This document shows, one piece after another, positions 9,459 through 21,312 of a stretch of DNA of 64,000 bases (positions are counted from its first letter, which is position 1; each line of letters begins with the position of its first letter). Source of the stretch: Nocardioides litoris. GTDB lineage: Bacteria; Actinomycetota; Actinomycetes; Propionibacteriales; Nocardioidaceae. The notes beneath the pieces were generated by a model. It was not told the DNA's origin. It saw nothing but the letters and a program-made list of their open reading frames with translations, and made no database searches. Location: contig NZ_VDMR01000001.1 of the NCBI RefSeq assembly GCF_006346315.1, forward strand, positions 1,178,001-1,242,000. Direction: 5' to 3'. A program made the position numbers and the translations under genes.

Positions 9459-10169
9459 ATGACCGAGACGAGCGACCTGGCGACCAACGGTCGCGTCCTC
9501 GTCGTCGACGACGACGCGGCGCTCGCCGAGATGCTCTCGATCGTGCTGCGCCAGGAGGGGTTCGACTCCCAGGTGGTGGCGCGCGGCGACCGCGCCCTGG
9601 AGGCGGTGCGGGCCTACAAGCCCGACGTCGTCCTGCTCGACCTCATGCTCCCGGGCCGCGACGGCATCGACGTGTGCAAGGAGATCCGCGCCGAGTCGGG
9701 CATCCCCATCGTGATGCTCACCGCCAAGGGCGACACCGTCGACGTCGTGGTGGGCCTGGAGTCCGGCGCCGACGACTACGTCGTCAAGCCGTTCAAGCCC
9801 AAGGAGCTCGTGGCCCGCATCCGGGCCCGGGTCCGTCGGCGCGAGACCACCGACACCGGCGCGCAGGAGTCGCTGGCCATCGGTGACCTGTCCATCGACG
9901 TCGACGGCCACGCGGTGACTCGCGAGGGCCGGCCCATCAGCCTCACGCCGCTGGAGTTCGACCTGCTGCTGTGCCTGGCCCGCAAGCCGTGGCAGGTCTT
10001 CACCCGCGAGATGCTGCTCGAGCAGGTCTGGGGATACCGGCACGCCGCCGACACCCGGCTGGTCAACGTGCACGTGCAGCGGCTGCGCTCCAAGGTCGAG
10101 CACGACCCCGAGCACCCCGAGATCGTGGTGACCGTGCGCGGCGTCGGCTACAAGGCCGGCCAGGCCTAG
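9459..10169 (+). CDS. mtrA: DNA-binding response regulator MtrA
   Basis: 236-residue OmpR/PhoB-family regulator. Receiver domain: acidic DDD at 17-19, phospho-acceptor Asp61 in LLDLMLPG, switch Thr88, and Lys110 in VVKPFKP. C-terminal winged helix from about residue 135, with LTPLEFDLLLCL, ADTRLVNVHVQRLRSK and VRGVGYKAG. The acceptor region is identical in style to mycobacterial MtrA, and the adjacent sensor kinase and LpqB secure the name. MtrA controls cell-wall, division and osmotic-stress genes in actinobacteria. ATG 9459 starts a protein aligned with the family; the GGAGGG immediately before it could be SD, and an ACACT element just upstream may be the -10. Confidence 0.93.
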   Translation: MTETSDLATNGRVLVVDDDAALAEMLSIVLRQEGFDSQVVARGDRALEAVRAYKPDVVLLDLMLPGRDGIDVCKEIRAESGIPIVMLTAKGDTVDVVVGLESGADDYVVKPFKPKELVARIRARVRRRETTDTGAQESLAIGDLSIDVDGHAVTREGRPISLTPLEFDLLLCLARKPWQVFTREMLLEQVWGYRHAADTRLVNVHVQRLRSKVEHDPEHPEIVVTVRGVGYKAGQA

Positions 10170-10204
10170 CCGGCGCGGCACGGGCGCAGGACGGGCAGGA
10201 CGGG

Positions 10205-11863
10205 ATGGAGCGGCGCCGGGTCCGGCTGCCCCACGGCGTACGCCGGTGGCTCACGTTCTGGCGCCGGTCGACCCAGGCGCGGGTCGTGGTGAGCACCGTG
10301 CTGCTCTCGGCGGTCGTGGCGGGCGCGGTCGGGTGGTACCTGCTGCGCGAGACCCGCGACGGCCTGCTCGACAGCCGGGTGCAGACCGTGGTCGCCGAGG
10401 CCGCGTCGGAGACCCGCGAGGCCGACGAGGACCTGGCCGCGGTCGAGGTGCGCGACCGCGACGTCGCCGACCAGCTGCGCGACCTGGCCGACCCGATCAT
10501 CGAGCGGGGCGAGACGCGCGACTTCGCGGTCGTGGTCGCCGGCCCCGTCGACGACGAGCGTCCCCTCGACCAGTCGCTGGCGTCGTACACCTCCGGCCTG
10601 GACCCCGGGGCCAGCGTGCCGGCCTCGCTGCGCACGCGGATGGCCGACGTCGGCGCGCCGCCGGGCTGGACCTACACCACGATCGAGCGGCGCGGTGCGG
10701 ACGACGGCCGCCCGGCGGTCGTCGTCGGCTCGCAGGTGCGGCTGCCGGCCGACGGGCGCACCTACGCCATCTACCTGCTGTACCCGCTCGACGACGAGCA
10801 GCGCACCCTCGACCTGGTGACCAGCTCGCTGCTGACGGCCGCGATCCTGCTGGTGCTCCTCGTCGCCGGGGTCACCTGGCTGGTCACCCGGCAGGTCGTG
10901 ACGCCGGTGCGGCTGGCCCGCCAGGTCGCGGAGCGGCTGGCCGCCGGCCACCTGCAGGAGCGGCTGGTGGTGCGCGGGGAGGACGACCTGGCGCGGCTGG
11001 CCACGTCGTTCAACCAGATGGCCACCAACCTGCAGCGTCAGATCCGCCAGCTCGAGGAGCTCAGCCGGGTGCAGCGCCGGTTCGTCTCCGACGTCTCCCA
11101 CGAGCTGCGGACGCCGCTGACGACGGTGCGGATGGCGGGCGACGTGCTCCACGACGCCCGCGACCGCTTCGACCCGGGGACGGCCCGGGCGGCCGAGCTG
11201 CTGCAGACCGAGCTCGACCGGTTCGAGACCCTGCTGGCCGACCTGCTCGAGATCAGCCGGTTCGACGCCGGCGCGGCCGTCCTCGACCTCGAGGACGTCA
11301 ACCTGGGCGACGTGGTGCGCCGGGTGGTCGACAGCACCCGCCCCCTCGCCGACCAGCGCGGCGTGAGCGTCGCCATCGAGGACCCCGGCGTGGCGGTGCT
11401 CGCGGAGGCCGACACCCGACGCGTCGAGCGGATCGTGCGCAACCTGGTCACCAACGCCATCGACCACGCCGCGGTCGGGGGTCGCGACCCGGGCATCGTG
11501 GTCCGCCTCGCCGCCGACGCCGACGCCTCCGCCGTCGCCGTCCGCGACTACGGGGTGGGCCTGGAGCCGGGGGAGTCGGCCATGGTCTTCAACCGCTTCT
11601 GGCGCTCCGACCCGGCCCGCGCCCGCACCAGCGGCGGCACCGGCCTCGGCCTGTCCATCGCGCTCGAGGACACCCACCTGCACGGCGGGTGGCTCCAGGC
11701 CTGGGGCCGGCCCGGGGCGGGGGCGCAGTTCCGGCTGACGCTCCCGCGTCGTGCCGGGTTCGCGCTGCGGCGCAGCCCGCTTCCCCTGCAGCCCGAGGAC
11801 GCGCCCGAGCCGGGCGAGCCGGTGCGGGCACCGGCCGCCCCGACGACCCCGGGGCGCCGATGA
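10205..11863 (+). CDS. mtrB: sensor histidine kinase MtrB
   Basis: 552 residues. Membrane helix 1 about 26-48, extracytoplasmic sensor about 49-205, helix 2 about 206-228, HAMP about 229-282, dimerisation/phospho-acceptor helix with His299 in SDVSHELRTPL, then a HATPase domain with N-box (RIVRNLVTNAIDHA), G1 (DYGVGLEPG) and G2 (SGGTGLGLS). Cognate partner of MtrA by adjacency. ATG 10205 has an AGGA-type SD and the protein begins with a basic segment before helix 1. Its stop overlaps the start of lpqB (ATGA 11860-11863), so kinase and lipoprotein are coupled. The C-terminal ~40 residues are a Pro/Ala-rich tail. Confidence 0.95.
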   Translation: MERRRVRLPHGVRRWLTFWRRSTQARVVVSTVLLSAVVAGAVGWYLLRETRDGLLDSRVQTVVAEAASETREADEDLAAVEVRDRDVADQLRDLADPIIERGETRDFAVVVAGPVDDERPLDQSLASYTSGLDPGASVPASLRTRMADVGAPPGWTYTTIERRGADDGRPAVVVGSQVRLPADGRTYAIYLLYPLDDEQRTLDLVTSSLLTAAILLVLLVAGVTWLVTRQVVTPVRLARQVAERLAAGHLQERLVVRGEDDLARLATSFNQMATNLQRQIRQLEELSRVQRRFVSDVSHELRTPLTTVRMAGDVLHDARDRFDPGTARAAELLQTELDRFETLLADLLEISRFDAGAAVLDLEDVNLGDVVRRVVDSTRPLADQRGVSVAIEDPGVAVLAEADTRRVERIVRNLVTNAIDHAAVGGRDPGIVVRLAADADASAVAVRDYGVGLEPGESAMVFNRFWRSDPARARTSGGTGLGLSIALEDTHLHGGWLQAWGRPGAGAQFRLTLPRRAGFALRRSPLPLQPEDAPEPGEPVRAPAAPTTPGRR

Positions 11864-13644
11864 GCCGCCCCCTCCGGCCGACGCCGCGGGCGGGACGCGC
11901 CGTCCTGGCCGCGCTGGCCGCGATCGTCGCCCTGGCCGCGCTGACGGCCTGCACCGGCGTCCCGACGTCGGGTCCCGTCCGCGACGCCGGCCCGCGCACC
12001 ACGGTCGACGAGGACCCGGTGAGCGACGTCAGCGCCGTCCCGCCCCGGCCGGGCCTGACCCCCAGCGCGGTGGTGCTCGGCTTCATCGACGCCATGGCCG
12101 CCTCGCCCACCCGCATCGACATCGCCCAGCAGTACCTCACCGGCGACGCCGCCGCCGCGTGGGAGCCCGAGGCGGGCACCATCACCTTCGGGGCGCGCCA
12201 GCAGCCGCGCGACCAGCGCCTGGAGATCTCGGTCGACCTCGTCGACGCCGAGCGCTTCGACCGCAGCGGCACCTACCTGGGCCGGATCGCGCCGAGCCGC
12301 AGCACGCTGCGGTTCGACCTCCAGGTCGAGGGCGGCGAGTTCCGCATCACCAACCCGCCCGACGCCCTGGTCGTCTCGCGCGGGTGGTTCAACCAGCGCT
12401 ACCGCCAGGCCTCGCTCTACTACTTCGACCCCACCGGGCGGATCGTGGTGCCCGAGCCGGTGTTCGTCCCGCGCGGCGACGAGCTCGCGTCCAACCTGGT
12501 GGCCCGGTTGCTCGCGGGTCCGGGCCCGCGGCTGGGCCGCTTCGTGCGCTCCTACCTGCCACGGGGCCTCGACGCCGGCCTGTCGGTGCCGGTCTCCCTC
12601 GACGGCGTGGCGCGCGTCGACCTCGGCGGCGGCCCGGGGGTGACCTCCTCGGTCGGCGCCGAGCGGCTGCTCGCGCAGCTGGCCTGGACCCTGCGCCAGG
12701 AGCCGCGCATCCGGGCACTGCAGGTGACCCTCGGGGGCGAGCCGGTGCGCGGCCCCGAGGGCCAGGAGCTCTACGACGTCGACGAGGCCGACCTCTTCGG
12801 GCCCACCGGGCCCGACCCCTCCACCGACCTGTACGCCGTGCGCGACCAGGCCCTGCAGGTGCGCGACGGCAACGAGCTGGTGCCCGTGCCGGGCCCCCTG
12901 GGCGGCGAGCGCCCGGTCCGGTCGGCCGTGCCCGACATCCCCGGCGTCCGGGCCGCGGGGGTGACCCCCGACGGCGGCACGCTGGTGCTGGCCGACCTGG
13001 TCGAGGCCGGCGCGGGCGAGCCGCCGACCCCGACGCAGGTGGTGCTCCGCGGGGCGGACGACCTCCAGCCGCCGGCGTGGGACTTCGCGGGCCGCCTCTG
13101 GGTCGTCGACCGCAACGGCGGCGACGCCGTCGTGCACGTCGTCGTCGACGGTCGCGACCGGGTCGTCCCCGTGCCCGGCGTCAGCGGCCGCGACGTGCGG
13201 TCGCTGCTGGTCTCCCGCGACGGCACCCGGGTGGTGGCGGTCGTGCGCGGCGAGACGACCGACGAGCTGCGCGTCGGGCGGGTGGAGCTCGACGACGAGG
13301 GCCTGGTCGACTCCGTGCCGATCACGACCCCCATCGACGTGCAGCCCGACCTCGCCGTGCGCGTCGACGACATCACCTGGACCTCCCCGACGACGATCGC
13401 CGAGCTCACCACGCTCGAGGCCGACGCCATCTACGAGGTCCGGTCGGTCGGCGTCGACGGCTCGCCCGACTCCACCGAGCTCCAGCCCGTGCCGGTCGGC
13501 GGTCCCGTGACCGCGCTCGCCGGCACCCCGGTCGAGGACCAGCCGACCTACGCGGTGACGCCGACCAGCTTCATCGACATCACCGACGACACCAGCTTCG
13601 GGTTCGTCGGCGATCCGCCGACCAGCGTGCTGTACGCCGGCTGA
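11860..13644 (+). CDS. lpqB: MtrAB-associated lipoprotein LpqB
   Basis: 594-residue lipoprotein. Signal peptide of about 30 residues ending in lipobox LTAC with lipidated Cys31, followed by a GerMN-like domain (SNLVARLLAGPGPRLG through LTLGGEPVRG, roughly residues 200-300) and a C-terminal beta-propeller-like LpqB region. In mycobacteria LpqB binds the outer domain of MtrB and modulates MtrA phosphorylation; the ATGA overlap with mtrB fits that partnership. Length is normal for the family. It ends the mtrA-mtrB-lpqB unit; comF follows after 65 nt. Confidence 0.93.
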   Translation: MSRPLRPTPRAGRAVLAALAAIVALAALTACTGVPTSGPVRDAGPRTTVDEDPVSDVSAVPPRPGLTPSAVVLGFIDAMAASPTRIDIAQQYLTGDAAAAWEPEAGTITFGARQQPRDQRLEISVDLVDAERFDRSGTYLGRIAPSRSTLRFDLQVEGGEFRITNPPDALVVSRGWFNQRYRQASLYYFDPTGRIVVPEPVFVPRGDELASNLVARLLAGPGPRLGRFVRSYLPRGLDAGLSVPVSLDGVARVDLGGGPGVTSSVGAERLLAQLAWTLRQEPRIRALQVTLGGEPVRGPEGQELYDVDEADLFGPTGPDPSTDLYAVRDQALQVRDGNELVPVPGPLGGERPVRSAVPDIPGVRAAGVTPDGGTLVLADLVEAGAGEPPTPTQVVLRGADDLQPPAWDFAGRLWVVDRNGGDAVVHVVVDGRDRVVPVPGVSGRDVRSLLVSRDGTRVVAVVRGETTDELRVGRVELDDEGLVDSVPITTPIDVQPDLAVRVDDITWTSPTTIAELTTLEADAIYEVRSVGVDGSPDSTELQPVPVGGPVTALAGTPVEDQPTYAVTPTSFIDITDDTSFGFVGDPPTSVLYAG

Positions 13645-13709
13645 ACGCTCCTCCACAGGCCGGCGGCGGCGGGTGGCGGCGCGGACCGCGGCGTGGTGGG
13701 GTCGACCCG

Positions 13710-14465
13710 GTGACCGGGAGCCTGCACGACGCGGCCGTCGACCTGCTGCTCGGCGGTTCCTGCCTCGGTTGCGCCCGGCCGGGCCGGCTGGTCTGCGTCG
13801 CCTGCGCGGCCGCGCTCCCGCGCGGGGCGTCGCCCCGGTGGCCGACCCCGGTGCCGCCGGGCCTGGTCACGCCCTTCGCCGCGGCGTCGTACGACGGGCT
13901 GGTGCGGGCCCTGGTCCTCGGCCACAAGGAGCACCGGCTGCTCGCGCTCGCCCCGGTGCTGGGGGTGCTGCTCGCGACGGCGGTGGCGGCGGCGCTCGAC
14001 GACGCGGGCGCGTCGGGACCGGTGCTGCTGGTCCCGGTGCCGTCCCGCGCGGCCGCTGTGCGGGCCCGGGGCCACGACCCGACGCGCACGATGGCGCGCC
14101 AGGCGGCGCGGCGGCTGGCCTCGGCCGGGCGGAGCGCCGAGGCCGTCGCGCTGCTGCGCACCCGGCCGGGCGTCGCCGACCAGGCCGGCCTCGACCGCGA
14201 GGCACGACGGGCCAACCTGGCCGGGTCGATGGCGGTGCGCGGGCGCGTGCTGGCCGCCCTGGCGCGCCGGGGCACCCGGGCCCACGTCGTCCTGTGCGAC
14301 GACGTCCTCACCACGGGGAGCACGGCTCGCGAGGCCCAGCGCGCCCTGGAGGTGGTGGGCGTGCGGCCGCTGGCGGTGGCCTGCGTGGCGGCCACCCGGC
14401 TCCACAGCGTTTCCTCAGCCGATTCGGCGGGTGGAGAGGTTCCACCGCCCGGGCCGACGCACTAA
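13710..14465 (+). CDS. ComF family phosphoribosyltransferase-like protein
   Basis: 251 residues. An N-terminal zinc-finger-like region with two Cys-x2-Cys pairs (SCLGC and VCVAC), a central ALVLGHKEHRLLALAPVLG segment, a PVPSRAAAVRARGHD loop and the type I phosphoribosyltransferase motif VVLCDDVLTTGST near residues 190-202 define the ComF family. In naturally competent bacteria ComFC aids DNA uptake; in most actinobacteria the role is unknown. GTG 13710 is chosen because the conserved LHDAAVDLLLGG follows directly; upstream GTGs at 13693/13696 are possible. The comF-hpf-secA neighbourhood is conserved. Confidence 0.88.
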   Translation: MTGSLHDAAVDLLLGGSCLGCARPGRLVCVACAAALPRGASPRWPTPVPPGLVTPFAAASYDGLVRALVLGHKEHRLLALAPVLGVLLATAVAAALDDAGASGPVLLVPVPSRAAAVRARGHDPTRTMARQAARRLASAGRSAEAVALLRTRPGVADQAGLDREARRANLAGSMAVRGRVLAALARRGTRAHVVLCDDVLTTGSTAREAQRALEVVGVRPLAVACVAATRLHSVSSADSAGGEVPPPGPTH

Positions 14466-14474
14466 CGTCTCTGC

Positions 14475-14790
14475 ATGGAGTCCGTCCGGGTCCGTGGTTG
14501 CCCCGTCCAGGGGTCTGTCCCAGGACGGCTAGCCGATGCCAGTCGCAGGCAAAACGGCCCACGTAACTCGCCGCCCTCACCGGCGCGAGGATCACGGTGC
14601 GGCTTAGTCGTAAGTCCTGCCCCGTCCCGGTCGTCAGATGCGACCAGCCCCTCGGGGTGGCGGGAGAGGGTGGGTAGTGGCACCGAGCCGCGAGAGCCCC
14701 AGCAGGCGGGTGTGGGGTCGAAGACCAGGTCGGCCGGACGGACTCCTCCTCGTGCGCTCCCCCCAGCGCGCGAGGCCGCCTGAAACCAAT
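14475..14790 (+). ncRNA. probable raiA-motif structured RNA
   Basis: A 345-nt gap between comF and hpf (raiA) carries its own strong -10, TAACGT at 14463-14468, so a transcript would begin at about 14475. The stretch is rich in local inverted repeats (CTTA-GTCG-TAAG near 14606, GACCAG..CTCGGGGTGG near 14642, GCGCT..AGCGC near 14754) and lacks the codon bias of its neighbours. The raiA motif is a published large structured RNA of Firmicutes and Actinobacteria, typically found beside raiA and often between comF-type genes and raiA, exactly this position. I identify it by location and composition, not by aligning the consensus. It may be an hpf leader or a separate RNA. Confidence 0.5.
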
Positions 14791-14810
14791 CGCCACCGGG
14801 AGGTTCACCC

Positions 14811-15449
14811 ATGGATGTCGTCGTCACCGGGCGCCACTGCGAGATCACCGACTCGTTCCGAGGTCACTGCGAGGAGAAGTTGGCCAAGCTCGAGAAGCAC
14901 GACCACCGGATCATGCGGGTCCACGTCGAGGTGGACTGCGAGGCCAACCCCCGGCAGCACGACAAGTCCGTCCACGTCGAGCTCACCGCCTTCTCCAAGG
15001 GCCCGGTGATCCGCGCCGAGGCCGCGGCCGACCACCAGATGGGGGCCCTCGACCTCGCCCTGGACAAGATGGCCTCCCAGATGCGCAAGGCCGCCGACCG
15101 GCGCCGGGTCCACCGCGGCCGCCGCGCGCCCGTGTCCGTGGGCCAGGCCCTGGCCGGGATGGAGACGATCGACGACGCCGCCGAGACCACCGCCGCCCCC
15201 GACGAGGGCCTCGAGCGCGCCGTCGGCCCCATCGACGTGACCGGCGACGGGCCACTGGTGGTGCGCGAGAAGACCCACCCGGCCGACCCGATGACCCTCG
15301 ACCAGGCGCTGTACGAGATGGAGCTGGTCGGCCACGACTTCTACCTGTTCGTCGACAAGGAGAGCGAGAAGCCGTCGGTCGTCTACCGCCGCCGTGGCTA
15401 CGACTACGGCGTCATCTCCCTCGACCTGGGTGCCGACACCGGAGCCTGA
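14811..15449 (+). CDS. hpf: ribosome hibernation promoting factor, long form
   Basis: 212 residues. N-terminal S30AE domain (MDVVVTGRHCEITDSFRGHCEEKLAKLEKH through HRRVHRGRR, about 1-105), a linker, and the C-terminal dimerisation domain (about 150-205, with PMTLDQALYEMELVGHDFYLFVDKES and YRRRGYDYGVISL). Two-domain long HPF pairs 70S ribosomes into 100S dimers in stationary phase. GGGAGG at 14798-14803 is 7 nt before ATG 14811, an ordinary SD that contrasts with the many leaderless genes here. The upstream structured RNA candidate may contribute to regulation. Confidence 0.93.
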   Translation: MDVVVTGRHCEITDSFRGHCEEKLAKLEKHDHRIMRVHVEVDCEANPRQHDKSVHVELTAFSKGPVIRAEAAADHQMGALDLALDKMASQMRKAADRRRVHRGRRAPVSVGQALAGMETIDDAAETTAAPDEGLERAVGPIDVTGDGPLVVREKTHPADPMTLDQALYEMELVGHDFYLFVDKESEKPSVVYRRRGYDYGVISLDLGADTGA

Positions 15450-15563
15450 CCCGGCGACGCCCCACCCTCCGGCCCCGGCGCCACCCGCCGTCCTCGACCG
15501 CACCGGCCGTCCTGCGGCGGTCGAGGGGCGAGCGCCGGGGCCTCGGCGTGTCATGATGCCCCC

Positions 15564-16286
15564 GTGGCAGACGTCGCAGGACCGGGCCAGGCGCCCGAGC
15601 GTGAACCGATCCGGGTGCTGGTGGTCGACGACCAGCAGCTGTTCCGACGTGGCCTGACCATGCTCCTGGCGGTCGAGCCCGGGCTCGAGGTCGTCGGCGA
15701 GGCCGGCGACGGCATCGAGGGCACGGCGCTGGCCGAGACGGCCGCTCCCGACGTCATCCTGCTCGACGTCCGGATGCCCAAGCGGTCCGGCATCGAGGCC
15801 TGCCTGGCCATCAAGCAGGCCGTGCCGTCGGCCAAGATCATCATGCTCACCGTCTCCGACGAGGAGGCCGACCTCTACGAGGCGGTCAAGAGCGGCGCTT
15901 CGGGCTACCTGCTCAAGGACTCCTCCATCGAGGAGGTCGCCCAGGCCATCCGCGTCGTCGCCGACGGCCAGTCGCTCATCAGCCCGTCGATGGCCATCAA
16001 GCTCATCGACGAGTTCAAGTCGATGTCCAAGCCCGAGCGCGAGACCGGCCCGGCGCTGCGGCTGACCGAGCGCGAGCTCGACGTCCTCCGCCTCGTCGCC
16101 CAGGGCCACTCCAACAAGGAGATCGCGGCCCGGCTCTTCATCAGCGAGAACACGGTGAAGAACCACGTGCGCAACATGCTGGAGAAGCTGCAGCTGCACT
16201 CCCGCATGGAGGCCGTGATGTACGCCGTGCGCGAGAACCTCCTCGAGCTGCCCACCGGTACCGAGGGCGGCCGCGGCCGCGGCTGA
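15564..16286 (+). CDS. NarL/FixJ-family response regulator
   Basis: 240 residues. Receiver domain with acidic DD at 22-23, phospho-acceptor Asp68 in ILLDVRMP, and KDSS as the switch-Lys loop; LuxR-type helix-turn-helix at about 170-235 (LTERELDVLRLVAQGHSNKEIAARLF, ENTVKNHVRNMLEKLQLHSRMEA). GTG 15564 is leaderless: CATGAT (15552-15557) then 6 nt. There is no histidine kinase gene next to it, so it is an orphan in this window. The position between hpf and secA suggests a housekeeping or stress role, but the regulon cannot be read from sequence. Confidence 0.88.
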   Translation: MADVAGPGQAPEREPIRVLVVDDQQLFRRGLTMLLAVEPGLEVVGEAGDGIEGTALAETAAPDVILLDVRMPKRSGIEACLAIKQAVPSAKIIMLTVSDEEADLYEAVKSGASGYLLKDSSIEEVAQAIRVVADGQSLISPSMAIKLIDEFKSMSKPERETGPALRLTERELDVLRLVAQGHSNKEIAARLFISENTVKNHVRNMLEKLQLHSRMEAVMYAVRENLLELPTGTEGGRGRG

Positions 16287-16308
16287 CTCCCGTCGTCCAG
16301 GCGCCGCG

Positions 16309-17562
16309 GTGGCCACCTCCTCCTCTTCCGGCTCGCTGTCCCGGGCGCAGGCCCGGCGCGTGGCCGTGGCGGCCCAGGGCTTCCTGGACCCGGCGCACGA
16401 CCCGCCGACGCTGCGCACGGTGACCCGCACCGTCGGCCGCACCGGTGTCCTGCAGGTCGACTCGGTCAACGTGCTGGCCCGGGCGCACCTCGTGCCGCTG
16501 TACTCCCGGATGGGGCCCTACGACCCGGCCCTGCTCGAGCGGGCGGCCTCCGGGCGCGAGCAGCGACGCCTGGTCGAGTACTGGGCGCACGTCCAGGCGC
16601 TGGTGCCGGTCGACCTGTGGCCGGCGATGGCCCACCGGCGCGACGCCTACCGCGATCGGCGCGGCAAGTGGGGCTTCGTGGCCGCCGACGACGCGCTCGA
16701 GGCGGGCGTCTTGGGCGAGCTCGCCGCCCGCGGGCCGTCGACGTCGCGCGAGCTCGCCACGGCGCTGGGCGAGTCGGCCACCCGCAGCACCGAGCACTGG
16801 GGCTGGAACTGGTCGCGCACCCGGCGGCTGCTCGACTACCTCTTCACCGCCGGCGACGTCGCCATCGCCGGGCGCAACGCCCAGTTCGAGATTCGCTACG
16901 GCCTGCCCGACCAGGTGCTGCCGCGCGCGGTGCTGGAGGCGGCGACGCCGACCGTGGAGGAGCAGCACCTGGAGCTGGTCCGCCGGGCGGCCCGCTCCCA
17001 CGGCGTGGCGACCCTGCGCTGCCTGGCCGACTACTACCGGATGGCGGTCGCCGACGCGGCCGCCGCGGTCGAGGTGATGGTCGAGGCCGGCGAGCTCGAG
17101 CCCGTCACGGTCGAGGGGTGGCGCCGCCCGGCGTACCTGCACCGCGACGCGCGCCGCCCGCGCGCCGCCGCGTTCGCCGGCGTCCGCGCGCTGCTCAGCC
17201 CGTTCGACCCGCTCGTGTGGGAGCGCGAGCGCGCCGAGCGGCTCTTCGACTTCCACTACCGCATCGAGATCTACACCCCGGCGGAGAAGCGGGTGCACGG
17301 CTACTACGTGCTGCCGTTCCTGCTGCGCGACGAGCTCGTCGCCCGCGTCGACCTCAAGGCCGACCGCGCCACGGGACGCCTGCTCGTCAAGGGGGCGTAC
17401 GCCGAGGACGGCGCTCCCGACGACACCGCCGATCAGCTCGCGGCCGAGCTGGCCCGGGTCGCCGGCTGGCTGGGCCTCGGCGAGGTCGTGGTGGAGGACC
17501 GCGGCGACCTGGCGCCGGCCCTGGTCCGCGCCGAGGAACGCCTCGTCGTCGACGCTCGTTAG
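16309..17562 (+). CDS. winged-helix DNA glycosylase of the YcaQ/AlkX family
   Basis: 417 residues with the family's ordered features: N-terminal [14 protein letters not shown] helix, the winged-helix segment [29 protein letters not shown], the [17 protein letters not shown] stretch, and the C-terminal [30 protein letters not shown] and [25 protein letters not shown] core. YcaQ (HTH_42) proteins unhook interstrand DNA crosslinks by base excision; Streptomyces AZL relatives give self-resistance. Whether this copy is the crosslink enzyme or a general repair member is not decidable here. Its TAG stop forms the first three bases of the TAGGAT element in front of secA. Confidence 0.82.
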   Translation: MATSSSSGSLSRAQARRVAVAAQGFLDPAHDPPTLRTVTRTVGRTGVLQVDSVNVLARAHLVPLYSRMGPYDPALLERAASGREQRRLVEYWAHVQALVPVDLWPAMAHRRDAYRDRRGKWGFVAADDALEAGVLGELAARGPSTSRELATALGESATRSTEHWGWNWSRTRRLLDYLFTAGDVAIAGRNAQFEIRYGLPDQVLPRAVLEAATPTVEEQHLELVRRAARSHGVATLRCLADYYRMAVADAAAAVEVMVEAGELEPVTVEGWRRPAYLHRDARRPRAAAFAGVRALLSPFDPLVWERERAERLFDFHYRIEIYTPAEKRVHGYYVLPFLLRDELVARVDLKADRATGRLLVKGAYAEDGAPDDTADQLAAELARVAGWLGLGEVVVEDRGDLAPALVRAEERLVVDAR

Positions 17563-17565
17563 GAT
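17560..17565 (+). promoter_or_regulatory. secA -10 element overlapping the upstream stop codon
   Basis: TAGGAT begins with the TAG stop of the YcaQ-like gene. A start near 17572 would give a leader of about 56 nt that includes AGGGAG at 17613-17618, about 9 nt before the GTG of secA. Upstream readthrough is also possible. Confidence 0.4.
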
Positions 17566-17627
17566 GGAACGTGGCCCACACCTGGGCCGCGCCCGCCACA
17601 CCCGAGACGTGCAGGGAGTCCACCCAC

Positions 17628-20522
<2,895 letters not shown>

Positions 20523-20536
20523 CCGCTCCACCTCCA

Positions 20537-20575
20537 CGCTGACCCGTCGTCCACGACGGGTCAGCGTGCTTTTTC
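20537..20575 (+). terminator. intrinsic terminator of secA
   Basis: A perfect 15-bp stem (ACGCTGACCCGTCGT, 20537-20551, with 20554-20568) is followed by GC and five T. It is the clearest rho-independent terminator in the window and closes the secA transcript. Confidence 0.88.
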
Positions 20576-20791
20576 GGGCCTGCGCGCTGGCTGAGGTGCG
20601 AGGAGCGCAACCACGAGCCTCGAAGGCCCGGAGCCGGTCTCGGTGCCGGACCCGTGCTGGGGTGTCGAGACCCGGCTGCGGTGGTCTCGACGCGCGGTTG
20701 CGACCTCGTGCCTCGGTCGCACGCTTGATCGACCCGCCTGAGCCCACGCAGGCAGCTCGTTCCTCGCTTCGTGCTGCTCAGGCGGCTCGGG
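20576..20791. repeat. non-coding stretch with REP-like inverted repeats
   Basis: About 215 nt without a convincing gene. It has GAGGTGCGAGGAGCGCAACC and GAGCCTCGAAGG phrases, an inverted GTCGAGAC/GTCTCGAC pair near 20668-20695, and a perfect 10-bp inverted repeat CCGCCTGAGC (20734-20743) with GCTCAGGCGG (20776-20785) just before the stop of the convergent gene. Such GAGCCTCG/GGTCTCGAC modules recur between genes in Nocardioides-type genomes and resemble REP elements, but only one copy region is in the window. Confidence 0.4.
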
Positions 20792-21307
20792 TCAGGCGAA
20801 CTCCAGGGCGGTGCACAGCCACCGCTCGTCGCGCCGCTCGAAGCGTGCCGCGACGGCACGCGAGCGGTCGCCGTACCGCACGTGGGCGGAGGTCTCGGCG
20901 ACCTCGGGGGAGACCAGGCTGACGTGCACCGAGCGGACGCGCGGTCGCACGGGCTGGTGCCGGCCGGTGCCGGGGACGTGCCCGCCCGCACGGGCGACGA
21001 GGACGGCGCGGCGGTCGAGGTCGGCGTGCACGTCGCGGTCGCAGTGGCGCAGCAGCTGGCTGCTCGGCCGGTCGCCCCCGACGATCTCGACGGCCGCCTG
21101 CACGAACCGGTGGGCCCAGGCCTCGACCTCGTGCCGCCGACGCTCCTCGACGCGGGTCACCGAGGCCAGGGGGCGGTCGGGCACCTCGGGCGGGTCGAGC
21201 CGCGGCTGCAGGGCGAGCGCCAGCGTGCCCTGGGTCGCGGCCACGGGCACGGGGACCCGGAGGGGCACGACGTTGCGGTGGAACAGGTCGTCGACGGTGG
21301 CGGTCAT
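20792..21307 (-). CDS. Rv3235-family protein
   Basis: 171 residues. The C-terminal half (HRFVQAAVEIVGGDRPSSQLLRHC, then RVRSVHVSLVSPEVAETSAHVRYGDRSRAVAARFERRDERWLCTALEF) matches the actinobacterial Rv3235 family (DUF6459-like), whose fold resembles small NTF2/Rv0360-like domains and whose function is unknown. ATG 21307 is chosen, with GGAG about 11 nt upstream; a GTG at 21316 in a GTGA overlap with the LysM gene stop is the alternative. Co-transcribed with the LysM protein. The Rv3235 location near secA is conserved. Confidence 0.7.
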   Translation of the reverse strand: MTATVDDLFHRNVVPLRVPVPVAATQGTLALALQPRLDPPEVPDRPLASVTRVEERRRHEVEAWAHRFVQAAVEIVGGDRPSSQLLRHCDRDVHADLDRRAVLVARAGGHVPGTGRHQPVRPRVRSVHVSLVSPEVAETSAHVRYGDRSRAVAARFERRDERWLCTALEFA

Positions 21308-21312
21308 CAGGG

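Noticed and set aside
14475..14783. A 102-codon open frame starting at the predicted transcription start in the comF-hpf gap
   Set aside because: The start would be leaderless and is well placed, but composition is Pro/Arg/Ser/Gly-rich without a recognisable fold or codon bias, and the gap is where a raiA RNA is expected.
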